From the NCBI GenBank assembly GCA_036651815.1, contig JAVVXB010000013.1:6792-70791 (forward strand): a DNA stretch of 64,000 nt. The letters run 5' to 3'. Shown piece by piece: positions 39,160 to 47,426 of the stretch; position 1 is the first letter of the stretch, and every line of letters begins with the position of its first letter. Position numbers and translations under genes: made by a program. The notes beneath the pieces are model-generated. The model was not told the origin of the DNA. It did no database searches and saw only the letters and a list, made by a program, of their open reading frames with translations. The DNA is from JAVVXB01 sp036651815. GTDB lineage: Bacteria; Bacillota; Clostridia; Christensenellales; CAG-138.

Positions 39160-41338
39160 GTGGCTGGATCGAAGCAAAAGAAGAACAAAAACGGCAGATC
39201 TTGCATTCGCCCGGCAAGCATTTTTGTGATTGCCGCGCTGTTTGCGTTCAATTGCATTGTATCGATCACCTCCCTAACGCCCAAACGTTATGAGGTTTTT
39301 GAAGGTGGCGTCGCCAAGGAAACCATCACAGCTCCGCGCATGGTGGAGGATCCGATTACCACGGAAGCGATGCGGCAGTCCGCTCGCAATGGTGTCCAAA
39401 CCGTCTATTCCATCGACATCGCGCTTGCGAATACGCTTGTCTCCGGTGCAAAGAGCTTTTTTTCATCGTTAAGCAGCTTTCGAAACACGGCAAACGACAT
39501 CAGATTGCAGAGTGCGCCCACACAGACCCTTGCGGATGGATCAGTGGTGTCGGTAGATGACACACGTTCGTGGCAGGATGTCATTCAGCAAAATGATTTG
39601 CTTGCGTTACTACTTAAACTTCCGGTGTCACTGACGGATACAACACTCGGCTATGCGCTGTTGGATGCCTCCGAATCGGATCTCAAAGTTCTTGAGGAAC
39701 TTGTGATGAGCAAGCTGCAGGTCAAGCTTCGCGCTGGAGTTACCGAAAAAGATCTGGATCGAACTCGAACGGAGATTAATAAAGAACTGCAGATTACAAC
39801 GTTGCCGGTGCGGCTTAAGTCTCTCGGGGAAATGCTATTCAACGCTTACCTGCTGCCGACAAATGTGGAGGATACCACCGCTACGACGCGTGCCAAGGAA
39901 AAGGCTGCGGCTGAGGTCGAACCGGCATTTATTTCCCGCGGAGCTACCATAGTGGAGCAGGGACAAACCGTAACGGCCGATCAAATGCATTTATTAACAT
40001 CATTGGATCTAGTCAAGGGCGGCAACGTGAATAGCATGTTCAATGTCGGCATTGCGCTGTATTTGTTCTGTGCATATGCGCTCCTCTTTTTCTATCTTCG
40101 TACGTTTGAATGTGATGTGTTTTCATCGACAAAGCAGATGGTACTACTGCTGCTGATCGTTGCAATTACTGTGGCGGTGCAGTGGCTGTGTTATATCATT
40201 GATCCGCGGGTGATGCCAGGTATTTTCGCAGTGATGCTCGTATCTACGCTCGTTTCCAAGACGGTTGCACAGGCGATCAACGTGACGCTTGCGATGACGC
40301 TTTCGCTTTTGGCGGGCGGCAGCGGAACAACGCTGTTTTCAAGCGATTCCCTGCTGGCAATGGCAGCGATGTTGGTGACGGGACAGGCCGCAATACTGAT
40401 GTCGCAAAAGAGNNNNNNNNNNAAAACGAGGTGCGCTGATTGCAGCAGGAACGGTTGGTTCGATTTTTGGCGGAGTGGTCATTGTTTCGGGGTCCATGAT
40501 TCTTGCGTACACTTGGAATTCTGCGTTGATCTATGCGGGGCTTCACGTTGCAGCGGGGCTTATTCTATCCGTATTCTGCGTTGGAATGCTCAGTGTTTGG
40601 GAAAATGTATTCGATATTGTGACAAATGCACGTCTGCATGAACTAGCCAATACCAACCATCCGCTCCTAAAAAAGATGATGACTGCGGCGCCGGGCACTT
40701 ACCATCACAGCATGATGGCTGCGTCTCTTGCCGAAGGCGCAGCGGAGGCCATTGGTGCAAATTCGTTGCTAGCGCGTACGGGCGCCATGTATCATGATGT
40801 GGGAAAACTTCGCAGGCCGCAGTATTTCAAGGAAAATCAAAGCAACGGCCGCAACATTCATGATACGCTGCCGCCGGAGGAAAGCGCAGGGTATATCATT
40901 GCCCATGTTAAGGATGCGGACGCGCTGCTGAACAAATATCGTATGCCATCGGCTATTCGCAAAATTGCCAATGAACATCATGGAACGACGCTTGTCTCGT
41001 ATTTTTACTATAAAGCCAAGCAGCAGCAAACCGTGGATGGAGAGCCTGTGATTGAACGTCTTTTCCGATACAATGGCAATCTGCCCAACACCAAGGAAAG
41101 CGCCATTGTCATGCTTGCGGACAGCTGCGAAGCTGCTGTTCGTTCGTTGGGGGATCCGACAAAAGATGAAGTGGCCAACATGGTGCGTAAAGTTGTGCAG
41201 AGTAAGCTGGACGATGGACAGCTCAACGAATGTCCACTGACGTTTGCGGAGATTACAAAGATCGAAAAAAGCTTTCTTGTAACCTTCAGTGGATTGATGC
41301 ATGAACGGATTCGCTATCCGGGAATCGAGTCAAAATGA
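39160..41338 (+). CDS. yqfF: YqfF/PgpH-type 7TM-HD phosphodiesterase, split by an assembly gap
   Basis: Membrane protein expected to degrade cyclic di-AMP (PgpH family). A signal-anchor helix (about 15-35) is followed by the large extracellular 7TMR-HDED domain (40-290), seven membrane helices, and a cytoplasmic HD domain with HHSMMAASLAEGAAE and MYHDVGKL (HD at about 40798). Ten Ns at 40413-40422 interrupt the helical part and leave the two halves in different frames. Deleting the N run joins SQKR to KRGALIAAG in one frame, so the gene is most likely intact in the organism. GTG at 39160 follows GGAAGAG. It overlaps ybeY by 4 bases. Confidence 0.9.
40413..40422. other. assembly gap (10 N)
   Basis: Placeholder of ten unknown bases within yqfF. 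Reading frames on both sides agree only if the true insert length is a multiple of three, including zero. Confidence 0.98.
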
Positions 41339-41775
41339 TCGAATTGCTCTGGAACGGAATACCGGCAGATGCAGAAACCGAAGCCCTTGTGCGCAATGCC
41401 ATTCAAACCGCGCTTTTGCTTGCCGGTACTTCAGGTGATGTGAGCATACTTCTTACTGATGAAGAAGAAATCCGCGCCCTTAATCAGACCTACCGCAACG
41501 TAGATTCCGTAACAGATGTGCTGACGTTTCCCGCTTGGGAAGGAGACCAGATTATTGCACCGCCGGATGGTTATCTGGGCGATATTGCCATCTGCTTTCC
41601 GCGTGCTGTGGAACAGGCGGAGGCCTATGGACATTCGCTCAAACGGGAAATTGCGTTTCTTTCCGTACATGGCGCACTGCACTTATCCGGCTATGATCAT
41701 CTGCAACAGGATGAAGAACAAAATATGCTGGCAATGCAAGATGAAATTTTAGGGAAAATGGGGTTAAAACGATGA
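41335..41775 (+). CDS. ybeY: endoribonuclease YbeY (rRNA maturation)
   Basis: Metal-dependent RNase that acts in 16S rRNA 3'-end processing and ribosome quality control. The 146-residue product has the zinc motif HGALHLSGYDH (about 112-122) with all three histidines, and the family segment NVDSVTDVLTFP near 55-66. ATG at 41335 overlaps the yqfF stop, and its own stop overlaps cdd, so translation is coupled on both sides. Confidence 0.96.
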   Translation: MIELLWNGIPADAETEALVRNAIQTALLLAGTSGDVSILLTDEEEIRALNQTYRNVDSVTDVLTFPAWEGDQIIAPPDGYLGDIAICFPRAVEQAEAYGHSLKREIAFLSVHGALHLSGYDHLQQDEEQNMLAMQDEILGKMGLKR

Positions 41776-42185
41776 ATCATACCGATCAAACGGAACTGTG
41801 CCGTATGTTGGAGATGGCATATGAGGCGATGGAACACGCATATGTGCCATATTCGCATTTTCAGGTTGGTGCATGCCTAAAGGCCACATCCGGTCAATAC
41901 TATCTAGGCTGTAATATTGAAAATGCTGCCTATACGCCAACCAATTGCGCCGAGCGCACGGCAATGTTCAAGGCTGTGTATGCGGGTGAACGTGATTTCG
42001 ATGCAATAGCCATTGCCTGCTCCGGCAAACTTGCTGCGTTTCCCTGTGGGGTTTGCAGGCAGGTGTTATGCGAATTCTGTGCGCCGGAAATGCTGGTTTA
42101 CTGTGGAAACAAAAATCGCGAAGCGACCTTGTGTACACTCGGAGAATTATTGCCTCATTCGTTTGGACAAAAGGATTTGCTATGA
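41772..42185 (+). CDS. cdd: cytidine deaminase
   Basis: Converts cytidine and deoxycytidine to uridine forms in pyrimidine salvage. The 137-residue product has the zinc/proton-shuttle motif CAERTA (about 59-64) and the second zinc motif PCGVCRQVL (about 92-100). It has the length of the tetrameric Gram-positive enzymes. It overlaps ybeY and era by 4 bases each. Its location directly before era is typical. Confidence 0.96.
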   Translation: MNHTDQTELCRMLEMAYEAMEHAYVPYSHFQVGACLKATSGQYYLGCNIENAAYTPTNCAERTAMFKAVYAGERDFDAIAIACSGKLAAFPCGVCRQVLCEFCAPEMLVYCGNKNREATLCTLGELLPHSFGQKDLL

Positions 42186-43075
42186 ATCATCCATATCGTT
42201 CAGGCTTCGTTTCGATCATCGGCTGTCCCAATGTGGGCAAGTCAACGCTGCTTAACGCGCTGATTGGACAGAAAATTGCCATTGTGACCGACCGTGCGCA
42301 AACAACGCGCAACAAAATCACAGGTGTTTTGACCCGAGACGGATATCAAATTGTTTTCATGGATACGCCAGGCGTCACACAGCCCCAAAATAAATTGGGG
42401 GACTATATGCAGAAGGTTGCATTTGACGCGATGAACGAAGTGGAAGCAATTTTGTTTATGGTTGATGCGATTGCAGGTGTACGATCGCGTGATGGAAAGC
42501 TGATGGAAAAACTATCCCACGCAAAAGCACCAGTCATCGCATTGATCAATAAAATGGATGCGGCTTCGGAGGAACGGATTGAAATTGCCAGAGCATCGCT
42601 CGAACAGGGTGGTCAGTTTGCGCATATTTTGACTGCGTCCGCATCCACAGGGGAAGGATTGGCTGCTTTGGAAGAAACGCTCTGCACCTATCTTATTGAA
42701 GGACCGCAGTATTTTCCAGAGGATATGGTTACCGATCAGCCGGAGCGCATCATTTGCGGAGAGCTCATTCGTGAAAAAGCATTGATGCTGCTGCGTGAGG
42801 AAGTGCCCCATGGCATTGGGGTTGGTATTGACAAAATGGAGCGGCGCGAAGGCCGCGACCTTATGGATATCTACGCCACGATCTATTGCGAACGGGATTC
42901 CCACAAAGGTATTATCATCGGAAAATCCGGTTCAATGCTCCGAAAAATCGGATCGGAAGCCCGTAAGGATATCGAGTGGCTTCTTGGCTGCAATGTTAAT
43001 CTTCAGCTTTGGATCAAGGTTAAGGATGACTGGCGTAATCACCCTTCAGTGCTGCACGAATTGGGATACGAATAA
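42182..43075 (+). CDS. era: GTPase Era
   Basis: Essential GTPase that binds 16S rRNA and acts in 30S assembly. The 297-residue product has G1 GCPNVGKST (14-22), G2 region QTTRNKITGV, G3 DTPG near 62-65, G4 NKMD near 124-127, and a C-terminal KH domain with IIIGKSGSMLRKIGSEARKDIE (split around 242-263). ATG at 42182 overlaps the cdd stop; a longer frame starting inside cdd is rejected. Confidence 0.97.
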   Translation: MNHPYRSGFVSIIGCPNVGKSTLLNALIGQKIAIVTDRAQTTRNKITGVLTRDGYQIVFMDTPGVTQPQNKLGDYMQKVAFDAMNEVEAILFMVDAIAGVRSRDGKLMEKLSHAKAPVIALINKMDAASEERIEIARASLEQGGQFAHILTASASTGEGLAALEETLCTYLIEGPQYFPEDMVTDQPERIICGELIREKALMLLREEVPHGIGVGIDKMERREGRDLMDIYATIYCERDSHKGIIIGKSGSMLRKIGSEARKDIEWLLGCNVNLQLWIKVKDDWRNHPSVLHELGYE

Positions 43076-43204
43076 TCGCGTCATTTCTTGCAATTGTGAA
43101 TGACGGTGCATGGTTATGCATGCAAAACTACCAAATACTGTGTCTTATGAAGATCCATCTTTGCGGGAAACTAATCAAAAGCGCGCAAGGAGGTATTTTC
43201 AGAC

Positions 43205-43324
43205 ATGAGCGGAATGAAGGGTATGAAACAAGCTTGGAAGGATTTTGCGGATACGGGATCGATTGGCGCTTATTTGATCTATTGCGCAGTGCGACGATTC
43301 GAGCGGGAAACGGACAACCGTTGA
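43205..43324 (+). CDS. yqzL: YqzL-like small protein
   Basis: A 39-residue protein between era and recO, the exact place of yqzL in Bacillus. Residues AWKDFADTGSIGAYLIYCAVRR (split at about 10-31) match the short family pattern of W, then F-TGS--AYL. AAGGAGG at 43187-43193 precedes ATG at 43205, supporting translation. Function is unknown in any species. It is too short for most automatic gene callers. Confidence 0.72.
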   Translation: MSGMKGMKQAWKDFADTGSIGAYLIYCAVRRFERETDNR

Positions 43325-43337
43325 GTGGGGAGATAAC

Positions 43338-44123
43338 ATGCCGGTGATTCTATCGGACGGTATTGTGACTAGGTACACCAATTATCGGGAAAATGACCGC
43401 ATCATCAGCATTTTTACGATTGATCACGGAAGGATAGATGCCAAGGCGCGTGGTTGTCGGAAAGCGACGAGCGCGCTGCTACCGGTGTGCCAGCCGTTCG
43501 TGTTCGGCCAGTTCGAGCTATACAGCGCAAAGGAAAAGTATACTGTCAATCAATGTGAAATTAAAGAGACATTTTTCCCGATTCGCGAAGATTACGGACG
43601 TTTTGCAACGGCTTCTGCTGCGCTGCAATTGGTACATCACGCAGTCCAAGAAAATCAACCGAACGAATCACTGTTTACATTGCTCTATCATGCACTGTCC
43701 TACCTTGCTTATGGATCGGCGGATTCACAAGATTTGTTTTGCTGCTTTTTGATTCGATATCTGAATGCCATTGGGTATCGACCGGCCGTTACGACCTGTG
43801 CACATTGCGGACGGGATCTTCGTGGAGATGCGACCATCCGTTTTTCAGCCGCATTGGGTGGCGCTGTGTGCATGGGCTGCGCAACATATGCGGATGAAAT
43901 CAGCAAGACTGCACTTGAAGGACTTCGGCGGATGCTGCTGCTTGCGGACAACGAAATGGACCGTGTACGTTTGACAGAACCGATTCGGCGCGAGATTACG
44001 AACGCACTGACGGCCTATACCGCCTATGTTTTAGACTATGGCAAACGTTCGTTGGAAGTTTTGACAGATATGGAAAATGTAGGAAGGACGAGCGAAGGTG
44101 ACCATAAAGCAATTGTTTTGTAA
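43338..44123 (+). CDS. recO: DNA repair protein RecO
   Basis: Recombination mediator that helps load RecA in the RecF pathway. The 261-residue product has the N-terminal OB fold (1-80; VILSDGIVTRYTNYRENDRIISIFT, split, is typical) and a helical C-terminal domain with a four-cysteine zinc site: CAHCG near 154-158 and VCMGC near 177-181. GGGGAG precedes ATG at 43338. It follows yqzL by 13 bases. Confidence 0.94.
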   Translation: MPVILSDGIVTRYTNYRENDRIISIFTIDHGRIDAKARGCRKATSALLPVCQPFVFGQFELYSAKEKYTVNQCEIKETFFPIREDYGRFATASAALQLVHHAVQENQPNESLFTLLYHALSYLAYGSADSQDLFCCFLIRYLNAIGYRPAVTTCAHCGRDLRGDATIRFSAALGGAVCMGCATYADEISKTALEGLRRMLLLADNEMDRVRLTEPIRREITNALTAYTAYVLDYGKRSLEVLTDMENVGRTSEGDHKAIVL

Positions 44124-44138
44124 ATATTCGGCAAGATG

Positions 44139-44169
44139 TTGCACTATTGATGCGCGAATATGGTACAAT
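44139..44169 (+). promoter_or_regulatory. candidate promoter of the L,D-transpeptidase gene
   Basis: TTGCAC (44139-44144) and TACAAT (44164-44169) are 19 bases apart, and TGG directly before the -10 gives an extended -10 element. It starts 16 bases after the recO stop and lies about 50 bases before the next start codon. Confidence 0.5.
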
Positions 44170-44216
44170 ACATCAAAATGTATGTTTCGTAACGCGGAAA
44201 GGATACAACGTACTAC

Positions 44217-45404
44217 ATGCAACTGAGCACGAAAAGAAATAAAATTGGCATCCTGTATATAGTTCTTATGGTATGTCTGGCATTGCTGTGCGGCTGTGCC
44301 GATGCGGACAGTGCCACAACGCCGGAGCCGACTGTTACGCCGGAGCCGATGATCGTCAAAATTGATGTGGTAGAAAAGGAAGTTTCTGTCGCGCAAGCAG
44401 CGCCCCGGCCAACGCCGACACCAACACCTGCGCCAACTGAACGCCCATTTTCGTATTATGCGCCCACGGTGAATATGTCCTTTGAAGAGCTTGTTGGCGG
44501 CAGTGGCGATTATGGCGAAATCAAATCAAAAAATGTGAATTGGCCAAAGGGGTATCCGCCGGCGGATACGTATCGGGTCATTGTGGATGTGGAGTGGCAA
44601 GTTGTCATGATCATGGCCAAAGATGAGAATGGCGAATATACCGTTCCTGTTCGATATATGCTTTGCACGACCGGAAACCCTCGTATTAAGGATGGCAGCG
44701 AAACAAGGCGGGGCGAATTTCCGATGCTGGTACCGCGTGTGCGCTTTGGCTCGTTTCTAAGCGGCGTTGCCGCTCAGTATTGGACGTTAATTCGTGGAAG
44801 AACGTATTTTCATTCGGTATTGTACAATCGCCAGGACAAGCTTTCAACCTTTGATGAACAGTCCTATCGTGATCTTGGCACCAAAGCATCCCATGGCTGC
44901 ATTCGGCTGACTGTGCCGGACGCAAGATGGATTTGGTATAATATTGCCTATGGCACTATCTGCGAGATTCGCGATGGAGACTCCAAAGATATGAAGATGC
45001 AGCAGATTAAGTCTCAACTGATACTGCCGCCAATTCCAGCTACCTACACGCTGAAAGCTGACAGTGCGCCATGGACGGATAACTGGACGATTGATTCACT
45101 GTTAGCTCCGTTCGGAAGCAGCTATTTACCGTTTAAAAATGAGAAACAGCCGCCACCGCCCGATACGGCTGATGATACACCCGATGCACCACCTCCGGCC
45201 GGTGGCACAACAGATGGCGGCACGACCGGCGGAAATACCGGTGGAACGACTGACGGAACAACTGGCGGAACAACTGGCGGAACAACCGGTGGAACAACTG
45301 GCGGAACAACCGGCGGAACAACCGGCGGAACAACCGGCGGAACAACTGGTGGTGGTACGACTGGAGATATCGACTTTGGAAACTTGCCGTCCGGAAGTTT
45401 TTGA
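44217..45404 (+). CDS. L,D-transpeptidase (YkuD) lipoprotein with Gly-Thr repeat tail
   Basis: Predicted cell-wall cross-linking enzyme of 395 residues. A lipoprotein signal peptide ends at LLCGC (Cys near 26). A Pro/Thr linker (about 35-80) precedes the YkuD domain (about 118-260), whose active site is SHGCIRL with Cys228 and His226, plus the upstream RTYFHS histidine. The C-terminal 90 residues change to Pro-rich and then GGTT repeats coded by 12-base units. Such tails may span the wall or be length-variable. The gene has its own promoter and is followed four bases later by an M23 peptidase gene, hinting at joint wall remodelling. Confidence 0.9.
   Translation: MQLSTKRNKIGILYIVLMVCLALLCGCADADSATTPEPTVTPEPMIVKIDVVEKEVSVAQAAPRPTPTPTPAPTERPFSYYAPTVNMSFEELVGGSGDYGEIKSKNVNWPKGYPPADTYRVIVDVEWQVVMIMAKDENGEYTVPVRYMLCTTGNPRIKDGSETRRGEFPMLVPRVRFGSFLSGVAAQYWTLIRGRTYFHSVLYNRQDKLSTFDEQSYRDLGTKASHGCIRLTVPDARWIWYNIAYGTICEIRDGDSKDMKMQQIKSQLILPPIPATYTLKADSAPWTDNWTIDSLLAPFGSSYLPFKNEKQPPPPDTADDTPDAPPPAGGTTDGGTTGGNTGGTTDGTTGGTTGGTTGGTTGGTTGGTTGGTTGGTTGGGTTGDIDFGNLPSGSF
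45241..45354 (+). repeat. 12-bp tandem repeat coding for Gly-Gly-Thr-Thr
   Basis: About nine copies of a 12-base unit near GGCGGAACAACC, with C/T wobble changes and little else. The unit length keeps the frame, so copy-number change would only lengthen or shorten the tail. All three plus frames can stay open through it, which produces long false ORFs on both strands. Confidence 0.9.
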
Positions 45405-45408
45405 TACA

Positions 45409-46674
45409 ATGAACCGGAGAGGATTTCAAATACAAATAAAGAAACTTTCGATGTTGCTGCTTGCGGTTGCATCGATTGTTTCTTTTTCAGAATCGGCCTT
45501 AGCGGCATCTTCGGCGCAACCACAGAATGATGCCATATTCGCTTTGCTTTCCGAAGCCGTCGGAGAACCTATTACGGATGAAGCAGGCGGAGTATTGGCT
45601 TCAGATGTCGATTATAGCGGATCTGTGACGGCCGGGGATGCGGCACTTTTGTTGCGTTTCCAACTTGGCATGATTTCTACGTTACCGTTGCCGGGTGGCT
45701 TTTATCAGCCACCAACGCTTGTTGAGACATTGGAATCAGTCAAGCGCATGTTTAATCGCGTTTTAAAACTGGATTTGACACCGTATCGGGAACGGCTCAA
45801 GGATAAAAATCTATCCATCTATGCAACGCTGGCGGAGAATGCGGATCTATTTGATGAAATGGCGGCTGCGTATTCAAATGTAGTGACCCAAGCAGCGGAT
45901 GCCTGCATGCCGATTTTGAGTCGTGATTTACGGGAGATGTCCATCCCATTACATGCGAGCAATATATCGGAGGATATATTGACTTGGAAAAGCATGGCGG
46001 CATTGTATCACGCGTTTGGGGACGATGTGGATGACATGATTGCCCAATCGATGCAAATCAACTGGAAAAATTATACGCAAGGTGCCGTTGGATTAACGTT
46101 ATCCTTTGGAACGATGGATGAAATTGCCGCACATGGGACGCAGGAACAATTGATGAATGCGAAATTTACGCTTGCATATCTAAATACTGTGTATGATGAG
46201 CAAGCAAATCCCATTGTGGTGGAGAGATATGTATTTCCAGAATGGTATCTTAAGACGATTGCACATCCTTTACCCGGATGTATCATAAAAAATGGTTGGT
46301 TTGATCCACGTGATCGACATACCCGATATCATACCGGCATGGATATACTAGCAAATAGGCGTACACAGATCTTATCGGCAACCGATGGGGTTGTTCAGTA
46401 CATTGGATACATGGCGATTCCTGGAAATTATGTTGTTGTGAGTGATCCATATGGGTATGAATATCATTATTACCACATGTTTGAACAATCGAAATTCGTT
46501 AAGCCAGGTGATATTGTCAAACAAGGAGATGCGATCGGGCTTGTTGGCAATACGGGAAACAGCGCGGCAAATCACCTGCATTTGACGATCATCACACCGG
46601 AACATGCCTACGTAAACCCTTATGATCTATATGTGCAGGCGGGAATTGGGCCAATCAAACCGGACACAAGATAA
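45409..46674 (+). CDS. secreted M23 (LytM) peptidase with a dockerin-like segment
   Basis: Predicted extracellular zinc endopeptidase acting on peptidoglycan cross-bridges, 421 residues. A signal peptide ends near ALAAS (about 33). Residues 66-88 (DVDYSGSVTAGDAALLLRF) match one half of a type I dockerin calcium repeat; a second half is not seen. A helical region (100-290) precedes the M23 domain with HTGMD (His308, Asp312) and HLHL (His389, His391). ATG at 45409 is chosen because the family-like signal peptide starts here; the frame is open much further upstream only through the repeats of the previous gene. Confidence 0.88.
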   Translation: MNRRGFQIQIKKLSMLLLAVASIVSFSESALAASSAQPQNDAIFALLSEAVGEPITDEAGGVLASDVDYSGSVTAGDAALLLRFQLGMISTLPLPGGFYQPPTLVETLESVKRMFNRVLKLDLTPYRERLKDKNLSIYATLAENADLFDEMAAAYSNVVTQAADACMPILSRDLREMSIPLHASNISEDILTWKSMAALYHAFGDDVDDMIAQSMQINWKNYTQGAVGLTLSFGTMDEIAAHGTQEQLMNAKFTLAYLNTVYDEQANPIVVERYVFPEWYLKTIAHPLPGCIIKNGWFDPRDRHTRYHTGMDILANRRTQILSATDGVVQYIGYMAIPGNYVVVSDPYGYEYHYYHMFEQSKFVKPGDIVKQGDAIGLVGNTGNSAANHLHLTIITPEHAYVNPYDLYVQAGIGPIKPDTR

Positions 46675-46699
46675 GACTGCAGCTTTTATAAGTGCCTCC

Positions 46700-47300
46700 C
46701 GAAACAATCACACATTTAAGCGGCTACATTTGTTGTTGTAGTAGACGAAGAAAAAAGCGTTAGAATAAGAGTTGCAGCTTGCGCAAATTCAATACCAGAA
46801 TCGACAGCGCAATCGTGTGAGCAATGCTTTCCTTAGCTCGGGTTCAATCAAGCCCATGCCGCATTTGCGCTTTGCAAGACTGAACCGCTATTCAAGCTCA
46901 ATGCACTCCCGTTCGTCATATACTCCTGTGCTTTGTTTGATGCTACATCATGCGTTTGCCAGCCTAGCGCTGGATTAGACCGCCATATACTGTGCAGCTT
47001 GCAATATTGAAGATTCTCACTTTTGAGATAGATTTTGTTCGCCAGTATCCGGCTGGGGTAGTGTCCCGCCCGTTCGCGGCAGCGCTTTGCTATATCCTAC
47101 AGGTTTCCAGCTTCGTTGGATGTATCGAATGAGAAGCGCTCCATTCGTGTCCAGCCATCTACCACGCTGATGTCCAGCTTTGTGCTAAATTCAATGGGTT
47201 ACTCGCTTTGCCCCTGATAATTGGTCGGTTAAACGATTGACTCAGGCTGTACCACCTTGCCGGAAATCATCTCGTTGTTTTCCCTTGCACCTATTATACA
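46700..47300 (-). pseudogene. decayed IS1182/IS5-like DDE transposase
   Basis: Broken C-terminal part of a transposase. Minus-strand translation gives recognisable blocks in different frames: RPIIRGKAS, then STKLDISVVDGWTRMERFSF, an in-frame stop, HYPSRILANKIYLKSENLQYC (split), then ERECIELE, a stop, RFSLAKRKCGMGLIE, and a final block TIALSILVLNLRKLQLLF. These follow the order of the DDE_Tnp_1 fold in IS1182-type elements (KLDIS-DG, DKIYR-REN-YCK, RRFSLAKRKxGxGLI). At least two stops and three frameshifts make it inactive. The N-terminal part and clear inverted repeats are not seen. It separates the wall-enzyme pair from the glycosyltransferase. Confidence 0.78.
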
Positions 47301-47426
47301 GCGGACAATCGAATCGACCCCGTTCCATCTAAAATCTTTAGCCTATTTAGTTAGGATACACATATAATTTAAATTTTCAATATGCCACCTGCGGTGCGCA
47401 AACTAAGGTTCGAAACCCATTTATCG

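Noticed and set aside
45241..45354. Tandem repeats considered as a CRISPR array
   Set aside because: Units are 12 bases, contiguous, in frame in a coding sequence, and there are no spacers or cas genes.
45139..45408. Long N-terminal extension of the M23 peptidase through the repeat of the previous gene
   Set aside because: The frame is open only because 12-bp units lack stops in all frames; the signal peptide starts at 45409.
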